Below the pieces are notes generated by a model, which was not told where the DNA came from, made no database searches, and saw nothing but the letters and a program-made list of their open reading frames with translations. Positions 15,848-23,605 of a stretch of DNA of 35,229 bases are shown in pieces (the stretch's first letter is position 1; every line of letters starts with the position of its first letter). The translations under genes were made by a program, and so were the position numbers. Source of the DNA: Pseudomonadota bacterium (GTDB lineage: Bacteria > Pseudomonadota > Alphaproteobacteria > Sphingomonadales > Sphingomonadaceae). The stretch spans positions 1 through 35,229 of the forward strand of contig JAEZFL010000006.1 in assembly GCA_023417515.1 (NCBI GenBank), written 5' to 3'.

Positions 15848-17527
15848 ATGGCCGCCCAATACGCCTTTGTCATGAAGGACATGACCAAAACCTTCCCCGG
15901 CGCCCAGAAGCCGGTGCTGAGCAACATCAACCTGCAATTCTATTTCGGCGCCAAGATCGGCATCGTCGGTCCCAACGGCGCGGGCAAGTCGACGCTGATG
16001 AAGATCATGGCCGGCATCGACAAGGATTTCTCGGGCGAGGCCTGGCCGGGTGAGAACATCACCGTCGGCTATCTCCCGCAGGAGCCGCAGCTCGACCCCA
16101 CCAAGACCGTGCTCGAGAACGTCCGCGAAGGCGCCGGCGAGACCGCCGCAATGGTCGACCGCTTCAACGCCATCTCGGCCGAGATGGGCGATCCCAAGGA
16201 CGACACCGATTTCGACGCACTGATGGAGGAGATGGGCGACCTCCAGGCCAAGATCGACGCGGTCGACGGCTGGACTCTGGACAACCAGCTCGAGGTCGCG
16301 ATGGAAGCGCTTCGCTGCCCGCCCGGCGACTGGTCGGTCGAGAATTTGTCGGGTGGCGAGAAGCGCCGCATCGCGCTCACCCGCTTGCTCATCCAGAAGC
16401 CGTCGATCCTGCTTCTCGACGAGCCGACCAACCACCTCGATGCCGAAAGCGTCGAGTGGCTCGAGAACCATCTCAAGGAATATGCCGGCGCGGTGCTGAT
16501 GATCACCCACGACCGCTACTTCCTCGACAATGTCGTCGGCTGGATCCTCGAACTCGATCGCGGGAAATACTTCCCTTACGAGGGCAATTACTCGACCTAT
16601 CTCGAGAAGAAGGCCAAGCGGCTCGAGCAGGAGGATCGCGAGGAGTCCGGCCGCCAGAAGGCGATCAAGGACGAGCTCGAGTGGATCCGGCAGGGCGCCA
16701 AGGGCCGCCAGACCAAGTCCAAGGCGCGTATCGCCAAGTTCGACCAGCTCGTCGAGGCGCAGAAGAACCGCACGCCCGGCAAGGCCCAGATCGTCATCCA
16801 GGTCCCCGAGCGGCTCGGCGGCAAGGTTATCGAGGTCAACAACATCTCCAAGGCCTATGGCGACAAGTTGCTGTTCGAGGACCTGAGCTTCTCGCTCCCG
16901 CCCGGCGGGATTGTCGGCGTGATCGGCCCGAACGGCGCCGGCAAGTCGACCCTGTTCAAGATCATCACCGGCGCCGAGCAGCCGGACAGCGGCACGGTCG
17001 ACATCGGCCCGACCGTCCACCTCGGCTATGTCGACCAGAGCCGCGACGATCTCAATCCCAAGAACAACGTCTGGGAGGAGATTTCAGACGGCCTCGATTA
17101 CGTGAAGGTCAACGGCCACGACATGTCGACCCGCGCCTATGTCGGAGCGTTCAACTTCAAGGGCCAGGACCAGCAGAAGAATGTCGGCAAGCTGTCCGGC
17201 GGCGAGCGCAACCGGGTCCACATGGCCAAGATGTTGAAGCGCGGCGGCAACGTCCTGTTGCTCGACGAGCCGACCAACGACCTCGACGTCGAGACTCTGG
17301 GCGCGCTCGAGGAAGCGATCGAGAATTTCGCCGGCTGCGCCGTGGTCATCAGCCACGACCGCTTCTTCCTCGACCGCCTCGCCACCCACATCCTCGCGTT
17401 CGAAGGCGACAGCCACGTCGAATGGTTCGAAGGCAATTTCGAAGCCTATGAGGAAGACAAGCGCCGCCGCCTCGGCGACGCCGCCGACCGCCCGACCCGG
17501 ATGGCGTACAAGAAGCTGACGCGTTGA
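15848..17527 (+). CDS. ettA: Energy-dependent translational throttle protein EttA (ABC-F)
   Basis: ABC-F ATPase that binds the ribosomal E site and gates entry into the elongation cycle according to the ATP/ADP ratio; cytoplasmic. The protein has 559 residues (E. coli 555). Two ABC domains are complete: Walker A GPNGAGKST at 41-49 and again near 359-367, signature LSGGE near 167 and 451, and Walker B LLLDEPTNHLD and LLLDEPTNDLD. Between them is the charged linker (about 240-300) containing IRQGAKGRQTKSKARIAKFDQL. The N-terminus (AAQYAFVMKDMTKTFPGAQKPVL) and the overall length match EttA rather than Uup or YheS. The ATG at 15848 has GGAG twelve bases upstream. It appears to be transcribed alone from its own promoter. 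Confidence 0.95.
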   Translation: MAAQYAFVMKDMTKTFPGAQKPVLSNINLQFYFGAKIGIVGPNGAGKSTLMKIMAGIDKDFSGEAWPGENITVGYLPQEPQLDPTKTVLENVREGAGETAAMVDRFNAISAEMGDPKDDTDFDALMEEMGDLQAKIDAVDGWTLDNQLEVAMEALRCPPGDWSVENLSGGEKRRIALTRLLIQKPSILLLDEPTNHLDAESVEWLENHLKEYAGAVLMITHDRYFLDNVVGWILELDRGKYFPYEGNYSTYLEKKAKRLEQEDREESGRQKAIKDELEWIRQGAKGRQTKSKARIAKFDQLVEAQKNRTPGKAQIVIQVPERLGGKVIEVNNISKAYGDKLLFEDLSFSLPPGGIVGVIGPNGAGKSTLFKIITGAEQPDSGTVDIGPTVHLGYVDQSRDDLNPKNNVWEEISDGLDYVKVNGHDMSTRAYVGAFNFKGQDQQKNVGKLSGGERNRVHMAKMLKRGGNVLLLDEPTNDLDVETLGALEEAIENFAGCAVVISHDRFFLDRLATHILAFEGDSHVEWFEGNFEAYEEDKRRRLGDAADRPTRMAYKKLTR

Positions 17528-17542
17528 ACGCTGCCTAGAGCT

Positions 17543-17570
17543 TTGTATTCCGGCGCTTTGCCACTAGCAT
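17543..17570 (+). promoter_or_regulatory. Possible promoter of the HExxH protein gene
   Basis: TTGTAT, 16 bases, TAGCAT, giving a leader of about 23 bases that contains GGAGGGGAG. Confidence 0.4.
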
Positions 17571-17599
17571 GCGGGGTGATCGGGAGGGGAGCTTTGAGC

Positions 17600-18535
17600 G
17601 TGCGAGCTATCGTGTCGGCCTGTGCGGCCGCTGTCCTGCTGTGGCTGGCGACCGCGCCCGCGAGCGCGCAGCCCTATACTTCGCTGACCCGTGAGTTCGC
17701 GCGCTTCGTCGATGACACGGCGTCCTTGCCTGAAGAGGAGAAGGTCGCCCGGTTCAGGCAGCGCTTCGGGACCTTGTTTCCCGGCTTCTATGGGCCTCGG
17801 GGCGGGCAGACTGACGAGCGGTTCGAGCAACGCGTTGCGGCGTCGCTGGCTGACTTTCCGGAGATACGCGCCCGCTACGAGGCCACCGAGCGGGAGTTCG
17901 CGGCAGCCTATTCCGCGGGGATCGCGCATTTCCGGCGACATTTCCCGGATTTCGAGGTGGATGTCCCAGTCTACCTCCTGCACTCTCTCGGCGAGATGGA
18001 CGGCGGGACCCGCACGATCGACGGGCGCATGAACCTCATCTTCGGCGCTGACGTGATCGCCCGGATCCATGCCTTGGGGACCATCGGGCCCTTTCTCGAT
18101 CACGAGTTGTTCCATGTCGAACATCGCAAGCATCTCGGCGAATGCGAGCCGCTCTGGTGCTCGCTGTGGCGCGAGGGCCTAGCGACCTACGCGACGTCAG
18201 TGATGAACCCCGACGCGACCGACGAGCAACTGATGCTGCATCTGCCGGCGCCAATCCGCCCCGCGGTGGATGCCGACTGGCGTGGGGCGTTGTGCCTGAC
18301 GCGCACGAAGCTGATGTCGGGCGAGCGCGACGATTACCGCACCTTCTTCCTCGGCGGGGAAGGGGAGCGGCCCTACCCGGCTCGGTTCGGCTATTATGTT
18401 GGCTACCGGCTCGCGCAGCGGATGGGGCAAGACCACGAACTTGCAGCGCTCGCCCACATGAATGCGCCGGCAGTGCAGCCGCTGCTCCAATCCGCGCTCG
18501 ACTCCATGATCGACGAAGCGGGCGGCTGCGCCTGA
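17600..18535 (+). CDS. Putative secreted gluzincin-like zinc protease
   Basis: A 311-residue exported protein with a signal peptide (about residues 1-23, ending APASA-QP). HELFH at His168-His172 followed by EGLATY with Glu192 gives the H-E-x-x-H plus downstream Glu pattern of gluzincins. It resembles the predicted zinc proteases of the DUF2268 type, but I hold the family name loosely. Three to four Cys near the active site (GECEPLWCSLW) could form a disulfide, consistent with a periplasmic location. The GTG at 17600 is chosen because GGAGGGGAG ends eight bases upstream; a TTG at 17594 is only two bases from it, too close. There is no partner gene with an obvious link; a YdeI-type gene follows 69 bases downstream. 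Confidence 0.78.
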   Translation: MRAIVSACAAAVLLWLATAPASAQPYTSLTREFARFVDDTASLPEEEKVARFRQRFGTLFPGFYGPRGGQTDERFEQRVAASLADFPEIRARYEATEREFAAAYSAGIAHFRRHFPDFEVDVPVYLLHSLGEMDGGTRTIDGRMNLIFGADVIARIHALGTIGPFLDHELFHVEHRKHLGECEPLWCSLWREGLATYATSVMNPDATDEQLMLHLPAPIRPAVDADWRGALCLTRTKLMSGERDDYRTFFLGGEGERPYPARFGYYVGYRLAQRMGQDHELAALAHMNAPAVQPLLQSALDSMIDEAGGCA

Positions 18536-18604
18536 CCCGGAGGTTGTGCGGTGAGCGAACTCTGAGTGAGCGACCGGAGGTCCGAAGCTGCCCCGGGGTT
18601 GCCA

Positions 18605-19192
18605 ATGCCGAAGGACGCGACGTTTTTTCCGACCGAAGCCGACTTCCGTCGCTGGCTCGAGGCGAACCACTCGACCGCGGGCGAGCTTCTCGTCGGCTTC
18701 TGGAAGAAGGGCAGCGGCAAGCCGTCGATCGACTGGCCGCAGGCGCGGGACCAGGCTTTGTGCTTCGGCTGGATCGACGGCGTGCGCCGATCGCTAGGCG
18801 ACGAAGCCTACACCATTCGCTTCACGCCGCGCCGCAAGGGCAGCAGTTGGAGCAAGGTCAATGTCGAGCGCTTCGAGGCGCTGAAGGCGGCGGGGCAGAT
18901 GACGCCTGCGGGCGAGCGCGCCTTCGACGCGAAAGTCCGAAGCGGCGTCTATGCCTATGAAAAGCCGCTGACGGAGCTGACGGCGGAAGAGAGCGCGCAG
19001 TTCCGGGCGAACGCCAAGGCCTGGGTCGACTGGGAGAAGCGGCCGCCCGGCTACCGCAAGGTCGTGCTTCACTGGATCACCAGCGCCAAGAAGCCGGAGA
19101 CCCGCGCCCGCCGCCTTGCCACCCTGATCGAGGACAGCGCGGCCGGCCGCAAGATCGCCGGCTACGACATCGGCCGGAAGAAGCAGCCATGA
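18605..19192 (+). CDS. YdeI/OmpD-associated family protein
   Basis: A 195-residue cytoplasmic protein with the family pattern: FFPTEADFRRWLEANH near the N-terminus, the block LCFGWIDGVRRSL followed by YTIRFTPRRKGSSWSKVN, and a C-terminal Lys-rich helical OmdA-like region (WVDWEKRPPGYRKVVLHWI...KKPETRARRL). The family has been linked to stress and antimicrobial-peptide tolerance, but its biochemical role is unclear. I chose the ATG at 18605 because family members start at an MPKxxxFF-like sequence; a GTG at 18566 would add 13 residues of low-complexity sequence. Neither start has a good ribosome binding site. The stop overlaps the next start (ATGA), so it is translationally coupled to the DUF1905 gene. 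Confidence 0.88.
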   Translation: MPKDATFFPTEADFRRWLEANHSTAGELLVGFWKKGSGKPSIDWPQARDQALCFGWIDGVRRSLGDEAYTIRFTPRRKGSSWSKVNVERFEALKAAGQMTPAGERAFDAKVRSGVYAYEKPLTELTAEESAQFRANAKAWVDWEKRPPGYRKVVLHWITSAKKPETRARRLATLIEDSAAGRKIAGYDIGRKKQP

Positions 19193-19476
19193 TCACCGTC
19201 ACCGCGCCTTTATGGGTCTGGAACGGCGGGCAGGGCAGCTGGCACTTCCTCACCGTGCCCGCGGACCAGGCGGTAGAGATCCGAGTCGCCACCCTGGGCC
19301 ACCGCACCGGCTTCGGCTCGGTGCGGGTGGAGGCGAGGATCGGCGACGTGCGCTGGCGTACCTCGATCTTTCCGCAGAAGGAGGGCGGCTATTTGCTGCC
19401 GGTGAAGGCCGACGTCCGCCGCCGCGCCGGCATCAGTCCCGGCGACGAGGTGACGTTCACGCTCGATCTGGTGTGA
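19189..19476 (+). CDS. DUF1905 domain protein
   Basis: A 95-residue single-domain protein matching DUF1905: an N-terminal strand pair TAPLWVWNGGQGSWHFLTVP, a central GFGSVRVEARIGDVRWRTSIFP, and the terminal GGYLLPVKADVRRRAGISPGDEVTFTLDL, a small beta-barrel-like fold. The function of the domain is not known to me. It overlaps the upstream YdeI-type gene by four bases (ATGA). DUF1905 and OmdA/YdeI regions are often fused in one protein, so here the two halves appear as a split, co-translated pair, and a physical complex is a reasonable guess. The gene ends 12 bases from the convergent putP gene with no clear terminator between them. Confidence 0.9.
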   Translation: MITVTAPLWVWNGGQGSWHFLTVPADQAVEIRVATLGHRTGFGSVRVEARIGDVRWRTSIFPQKEGGYLLPVKADVRRRAGISPGDEVTFTLDLV

Positions 19477-19488
19477 GGGCGTCGGAGC

Positions 19489-20991
19489 CTAGCGCGCCGC
19501 GGCCAGCGCCGCCTCGCCTTCGTCGAACCGCTCGATTGCGGCGGGGGAGGGACGGGTGGCGAGGCTGACCAGGATGGTCGCGGCGAAGCTCAGGAAGAAG
19601 CCCGGGACCATCGCGTAGAGGACCGCCTCGCTGAACGAGCGTCCGTCCGGCATCAGCGGCAGGATGCACAGGATGACCGTGCCGGCGCCGACGATGACCC
19701 CGGCCAACGCCCCGGCGAGGGTCAGACGCCGCCAGGTCAGGCTGAGGATGACGAGCGGGCCGAACGCCGAGCCGAAGCCTGCCCAGGCGTCGCCGACCAG
19801 TCCGAGGATGGTGTTGTCCGGCGAATAGGCGAGCGCGATCGCCGCCAGCGAAACGATCAGCACCGTCGCCCGACCGACCGTCACCAGTTCGCGCTGTCCC
19901 GCCTCGCGGCGCAGGAACACGCGGTAGAAATCCTCGGTCAGCGAACTTGCTGAGACGAGGAGCTGAGAGCTGATCGTGCTCATGATCGCGGCGAGCAGGG
20001 CGGCATAGAGGAAGCCGGTGATCAGCGGGTGGAACAATATCTGTCCGAGCAGGATGAAGATCGTCTCGGGGTCGTTGACCGGGATTCCGTTGCGGGTCGC
20101 GTAGGCGAGGCCGACGAAGCCGGTCGCGAGCGCTCCGATCAGCGAGACGCCCATCCAGCTCATGCCGATGTTGCGCATCGTCGGCACGTCCTTGACCGAG
20201 CGCACCGCCATGAAGCGGGTGATGATGTGCGGCTGGCCGAAATAGCCGAGGCCCCAGGCCAGCGACGAGACGATGCCGAGCGCGGTCGTGCCCGCGAACA
20301 GGTTCATTGCGGTCGGGTTGACGCTGGTGACGGTCGAGGCGACGTCGCCGTCAAGCGCGAGGAAGGCGACGAGCGGCACCATGATCAGCGCCACGAACAT
20401 GATGATGCCCTGGACGAAATCGGTGAGGCTGACGGCGAGGAAGCCGCCGATCAGCGTGTAGGCGAGCACCGCGCCGCCGGTGATCCACAGGCCCAGCGTG
20501 TAGTCGGCGCCGAACGCGCTCTCGAACAGCTTGCCGCCGGCGACCATGCCGGAGGAGGTGTAGAGCGTGAAGAAAATGATGATGACCAATGCGGACACGA
20601 TCCGCAAAGCATGGCTTCGGTCGTCGAGCCGCTGCGCGAAATAAGCGGGGATGGTGATCGCGTCTCCGGTTTCCTCGGTGTGGACTCGAAGGCGCGGCGC
20701 GACGATCAGGTAATTGGCGAGCGCTCCGGCGAACAGCCCGATCGCGATCCAGCTCGCCGACAGGCCGGCGACGTAGGCAGCACCGGGAAGGCCCATCATC
20801 AGCCAACCGCTCATGTCGGCCGCTCCGGCGGACAAGGCCGCGACCGAGGGGCTCAACCGGCGACCGCCGAGCAGGTAGCCGCTGACGTCGGCGGTCGACT
20901 TGCGCCATGCATAGACGCCGATCGCCAGCATCGCGGCGAAATAGATGGCGAGCGAGACGATCGCCCCGGTTTCAACCCCCGCGCCCTGCAT
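19489..20991 (-). CDS. putP: Sodium/proline symporter
   Basis: Sodium:solute symporter (SSF family) that imports proline with Na+ across the inner membrane. The protein has 500 residues, matching E. coli PutP (502). The conserved start of the family is visible (LAIYFAAMLAIGVYAWRKSTADVSGYLLGGRRLSPSVAALSAGAADMSGW), followed by GGFLAVSLTDFVQGIIMF and GYFGQPHIITRFMAVRS, the strongest PutP-type signatures; about 13 membrane segments are spread through the length. The ATG at 20991 is preceded by GGGAGAGCGGGGG. It lies 15 bases downstream of the carbonic anhydrase gene and is probably read from the same mRNA. No putA or proline-responsive regulator is in the window. Confidence 0.93.
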   Translation of the reverse strand: MQGAGVETGAIVSLAIYFAAMLAIGVYAWRKSTADVSGYLLGGRRLSPSVAALSAGAADMSGWLMMGLPGAAYVAGLSASWIAIGLFAGALANYLIVAPRLRVHTEETGDAITIPAYFAQRLDDRSHALRIVSALVIIIFFTLYTSSGMVAGGKLFESAFGADYTLGLWITGGAVLAYTLIGGFLAVSLTDFVQGIIMFVALIMVPLVAFLALDGDVASTVTSVNPTAMNLFAGTTALGIVSSLAWGLGYFGQPHIITRFMAVRSVKDVPTMRNIGMSWMGVSLIGALATGFVGLAYATRNGIPVNDPETIFILLGQILFHPLITGFLYAALLAAIMSTISSQLLVSASSLTEDFYRVFLRREAGQRELVTVGRATVLIVSLAAIALAYSPDNTILGLVGDAWAGFGSAFGPLVILSLTWRRLTLAGALAGVIVGAGTVILCILPLMPDGRSFSEAVLYAMVPGFFLSFAATILVSLATRPSPAAIERFDEGEAALAAAR

Positions 20992-21006
20992 GGCCCCCGC
21001 TCTCCC

Positions 21007-21642
21007 TTATGCCGGCTTGAACTCGCCGCTCTCGGTATCGAGCACATGGAGGACGCCGTCGGCAATGGCGAAATAAGCGCCGTGGAGCCTGAGCCGGCCG
21101 GATTCGACCCGGTCGCGCACCCACGGGAATGCCATCAGGTTGCGCAGCGAGATGCGCACACCTTCGAGTTCCATCTCCCGCACCGCATCGGGTCCGAGAT
21201 CGGGATATTTGCGGCGGACCCGCTCGCGCGCTTCGTCGAGCATGTCGACCCAGCGCGCGATGAAGCGGCCGGCCCCCGATTCAGCGCCCTTGAAACGGTC
21301 GGTGAGCGCCGCCGCGCAGCCCCCGCAGGCGCCGTGGCCCATCACCACCAGTTCCTTGACCTCGATCTGGGTCACGGCGAATTCAAGCGCCGCGGAAACA
21401 CCGTGATAGGCCTCGTCTTCCTCGTAGGGCGGGACCAGAGCGGCGACGTTGCGCACGACGAACATCTCGCCGGGCCGGGCATCGAAGATCTGGGTGGGGT
21501 CGACGCGGCTGTCGGAGCAGGCGATCACCATCACCTCGGGATGCTGGCCGACGGCAAGCTCATCCCATCGCTCGCGCTGCTCCGCCCAGCCGGAGGAACG
21601 GAAGCGGCGATAGCCGTCGAGCATTTGGCGAAAGAGTGGCAT
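21007..21642 (-). CDS. can: Beta-class carbonic anhydrase
   Basis: Zinc enzyme interconverting CO2 and bicarbonate in the cytoplasm, supplying bicarbonate for carboxylation. The protein has 211 residues. Zinc ligands are Cys42 (ACSDSR, with the Asp44-Arg46 dyad), His103 and Cys106 (GHGACGGC). The conserved RPGEMFVVRNVAALVPP block follows the first site. The ATG at 21642 has no Shine-Dalgarno; instead a -10-like TAGCCG ends six bases before it, predicting a leaderless mRNA. A second ATG at residue 7 is possible but less likely. It is followed 15 bases later by putP, and diverges from lipA with 76 bases between the start codons. The gene symbol follows the general bacterial usage for this class. 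Confidence 0.94.
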   Translation of the reverse strand: MPLFRQMLDGYRRFRSSGWAEQRERWDELAVGQHPEVMVIACSDSRVDPTQIFDARPGEMFVVRNVAALVPPYEEDEAYHGVSAALEFAVTQIEVKELVVMGHGACGGCAAALTDRFKGAESGAGRFIARWVDMLDEARERVRRKYPDLGPDAVREMELEGVRISLRNLMAFPWVRDRVESGRLRLHGAYFAIADGVLHVLDTESGEFKPA

Positions 21643-21648
21643 GGCGAG

Positions 21649-21677
21649 CGGCTAGCGAGCCGTGCGGCGGGCGGCAA
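21649..21677 (-). promoter_or_regulatory. Promoter of can-putP, predicted leaderless
   Basis: TTGCCG, exactly 17 bases, TAGCCG on the minus strand. Six bases separate the -10 from the ATG, so the transcript would begin at the A of the start codon. It is back-to-back with the lipA promoter: the two -35 boxes are six bases apart. Confidence 0.5.
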
Positions 21678-21683
21678 CCCCGG

Positions 21684-21712
21684 TTGAGAAGCGTCGGCGC
21701 GCTCGCTATGTG
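21684..21712 (+). promoter_or_regulatory. Promoter of lipA, predicted leaderless
   Basis: TTGAGA, exactly 17 bases, TATGTG. The -10 ends six bases before the lipA ATG at 21719, so transcription should start at or next to the start codon. There is no ribosome binding site. Confidence 0.5.
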
Positions 21713-21718
21713 CGCGGC

Positions 21719-22651
21719 ATGTCCGAGCCTGTCTCACTCAACGCCGTCGCGACCCCGAAGCAGCGCAAGCCCGACTGGATCCGGGTCAAGGCGCCGACCA
21801 GCACCGGCTTCGCCGAAACGCGCAAGCTGATGCGCCGGCTGAACCTGGCGACGGTGTGCGAGGAGGCGGCCTGCCCGAATATCGGCGAGTGCTGGACCAA
21901 GAAGCACGCGACGGTGATGATCCTCGGCGACACCTGCACCCGGGCCTGCGCATTCTGCAACGTGAAGACCGGGATGCCGCGCATGGTCGATCCCATGGAG
22001 CCGGAGAATGTCGCGGTCGCCGCGGCAGAGCTCGGCCTCAGTCACATCGTCATCACCTCGGTCGACCGCGACGATCTGCCCGACGGCGGCGCGTCGCAGT
22101 TCGTCAAGGTGATCGAGGCGCTTCGCCGCAACACGCCGACAACCACGATCGAGATCCTCACCCCCGACTTCCGCAACAAGGCACAGGCGGCGGTGGAGCG
22201 GATCGTCGAGGCGCGTCCCGACGTCTACAACCACAATCTCGAGACCGTGCCGCGGCTCTATCCGACGATCCGGCCGGGCGCCCGCTATTACGCCTCGCTG
22301 CGCCTGCTCGAGAGCGTGAAGCGTCACGACCCGACCATCTTCACCAAGTCCGGAGTTATGGTCGGCCTCGGCGAGGAGCGGCTGGAAGTCCACCAGGTGA
22401 TGGACGACATGCGCTCGGCCGACATCGATTTCCTGACCATGGGCCAGTATCTCCAGCCCACCCCGCGCCACGCCAAGGTCGCCGAGTTCGTCACTCCGCA
22501 GGCGTTCAAGGCCTATGGCGCGATCGCCCGCGCAAAGGGCTTCCTGCTCGTCGCCGCCTCGCCGCTGACGAGGTCGAGCTACCATGCCGGCGACGATTTC
22601 GAGCGCCTGCGCGCCGCTCGGGAGGCCAGGTTCGCGAAGGCCCCGGCCTGA
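21719..22651 (+). CDS. lipA: Lipoyl synthase
   Basis: Radical-SAM enzyme that inserts two sulfur atoms into protein-bound octanoate to make the lipoyl cofactor of pyruvate and 2-oxoglutarate dehydrogenases. The protein has 310 residues. Both iron-sulfur sites are intact: the auxiliary cluster Cys47, Cys52, Cys58 (CEEAACPNIGEC) and the radical-SAM cluster Cys73, Cys77, Cys80 (CTRACAFC). The C-terminal SSYHAGDDF block carries the conserved RSSY serine. The ATG at 21719 lacks a Shine-Dalgarno and follows a -10-like hexamer by six bases. The frame is open upstream, but that stretch is the promoter region. The COQ10-like gene follows four bases after the stop and is very likely in the same operon. 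Confidence 0.96.
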   Translation: MSEPVSLNAVATPKQRKPDWIRVKAPTSTGFAETRKLMRRLNLATVCEEAACPNIGECWTKKHATVMILGDTCTRACAFCNVKTGMPRMVDPMEPENVAVAAAELGLSHIVITSVDRDDLPDGGASQFVKVIEALRRNTPTTTIEILTPDFRNKAQAAVERIVEARPDVYNHNLETVPRLYPTIRPGARYYASLRLLESVKRHDPTIFTKSGVMVGLGEERLEVHQVMDDMRSADIDFLTMGQYLQPTPRHAKVAEFVTPQAFKAYGAIARAKGFLLVAASPLTRSSYHAGDDFERLRAAREARFAKAPA

Positions 22652-22655
22652 CGCG

Positions 22656-23132
22656 ATGCCCAAGCACACCGAAACCCGGAACCTGCCCTACACCCCGGAG
22701 CAGCTGTTCGACATGGTCGCGGACGTGCGGCGTTACCCGGAATTCCTGCCCTGGACCGCGGCGGTTCGAATCCGTTCGGACAGCCCGACCGAGACGATCG
22801 CGGACCTCGCTGTCGGCTTCAAGGCGATCAAGGAAACCTTCACCAGCCGGGTGAAGAAGGACCGGCCCCGGTCGATCGAGATCGATTATATCGAGGGGCC
22901 GCTTAAATATCTCCACAACAGCTGGAAGTTCAGCCCGGACGGGCAGGGCGGAACGAACATCGACTTCTGCGTCGATTTCGCCTTCAAGAGCCGGATGTTC
23001 GAGATGCTCGCCGGCCAGGTGTTCGACCGCGCGCTGAGGAAGATGATCGGCGCCTTCTGCGAGCGCGCCGAGCAGCTCTACGGAGCAGCCGCGCCCGGCA
23101 TCAGCAGCTCGAGGGCGCACAGCGCTGCCTGA
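22656..23132 (+). CDS. COQ10/RatA-like START-domain protein, ubiquinone-binding
   Basis: A 158-residue SRPBCC (START-like) protein of the COQ10/RatA group. COQ10 proteins bind ubiquinone and support respiratory electron transfer; the E. coli relative RatA was described as a ribosome-association toxin, but in alphaproteobacteria the ubiquinone role is the usual inference. The family start (TETRNLPYTPEQLFDMVADVRRYPEFLPW) is clear, as is the C-terminal helix with FEMLAGQVFDRALRKMIGAFCERAEQLYG. It begins four bases after the lipA stop. The last 55 bases overlap the convergent cinA-like gene, and the final residues (about 145-158) are low-complexity and probably carry no function of their own. Confidence 0.9.
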   Translation: MPKHTETRNLPYTPEQLFDMVADVRRYPEFLPWTAAVRIRSDSPTETIADLAVGFKAIKETFTSRVKKDRPRSIEIDYIEGPLKYLHNSWKFSPDGQGGTNIDFCVDFAFKSRMFEMLAGQVFDRALRKMIGAFCERAEQLYGAAAPGISSSRAHSAA

Positions 23133-23605
23133 AGCCGCACTCCGCCGCGGCCGAGGTCGCCGAAGTCCTTGAGGTCGGCGACGACCTCGTCGGGATCCGC
23201 GCCGCGCCGGGCCCTTGCGAACACCACGGTCCCCACCGGCTTCTTTTCCGAACCGCCCCCGGGCCCGGCGATCCCGGTGATCGCCACCGCGACGTCGGCG
23301 CCGGTCTTGATCAGCGCCTGCTGAGCCATCGCCCAGGCGGTCGCGATCGACACCGCGCCGAACGTCTCCAGCACATCCGAATTGACTCCGAGCAGGCCCT
23401 GCTTCGCTTCGTTCGAATAGGTGACGAAAGCCGCCTCCAGAATCTCTGAGCTTCCTGGGATTTCCGTGAGCGCGGCGGCGACGAGACCGCCCGTGCAGCT
23501 CTCCGCCGTGGTGATCCGAAGGCCGGCGGCGCGGTTGGCCTCGACCACTTGGCGCGCCATGTCGACCAGCTCGCGGGGCAGGGTGAAGTCGCTTCTCTCG
23601 GTCAT
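23078..23605 (-). CDS. CinA-like nicotinamide-nucleotide amidohydrolase (PncC type)
   Basis: A stand-alone CinA C-terminal domain of 175 residues, the form that deamidates nicotinamide mononucleotide to nicotinate mononucleotide in NAD salvage. The motif ITTAESCTGGLVAAALTEIPGSSEI holds the catalytic-site serine near residue 35. It is followed by FVTYSNEAKQGLLGV and by AITGIAGPGGGSEKKPVGTVVFA, both typical. The N-terminal molybdopterin-binding-like domain of full CinA is absent, as in E. coli PncC. The ATG at 23605 overlaps the ispDF stop by four bases (ATGA), so the two are translationally coupled. The 3' end overlaps the convergent COQ10-like gene by 55 bases. Confidence 0.92.
   Translation of the reverse strand: MTERSDFTLPRELVDMARQVVEANRAAGLRITTAESCTGGLVAAALTEIPGSSEILEAAFVTYSNEAKQGLLGVNSDVLETFGAVSIATAWAMAQQALIKTGADVAVAITGIAGPGGGSEKKPVGTVVFARARRGADPDEVVADLKDFGDLGRGGVRLQAALCALELLMPGAAAP

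Noticed and set aside
22656..23132. A RatA-RatB toxin module
   Set aside because: No RatB/UPF0125-type partner is adjacent; linkage to lipA fits the ubiquinone-binding COQ10-like group better.
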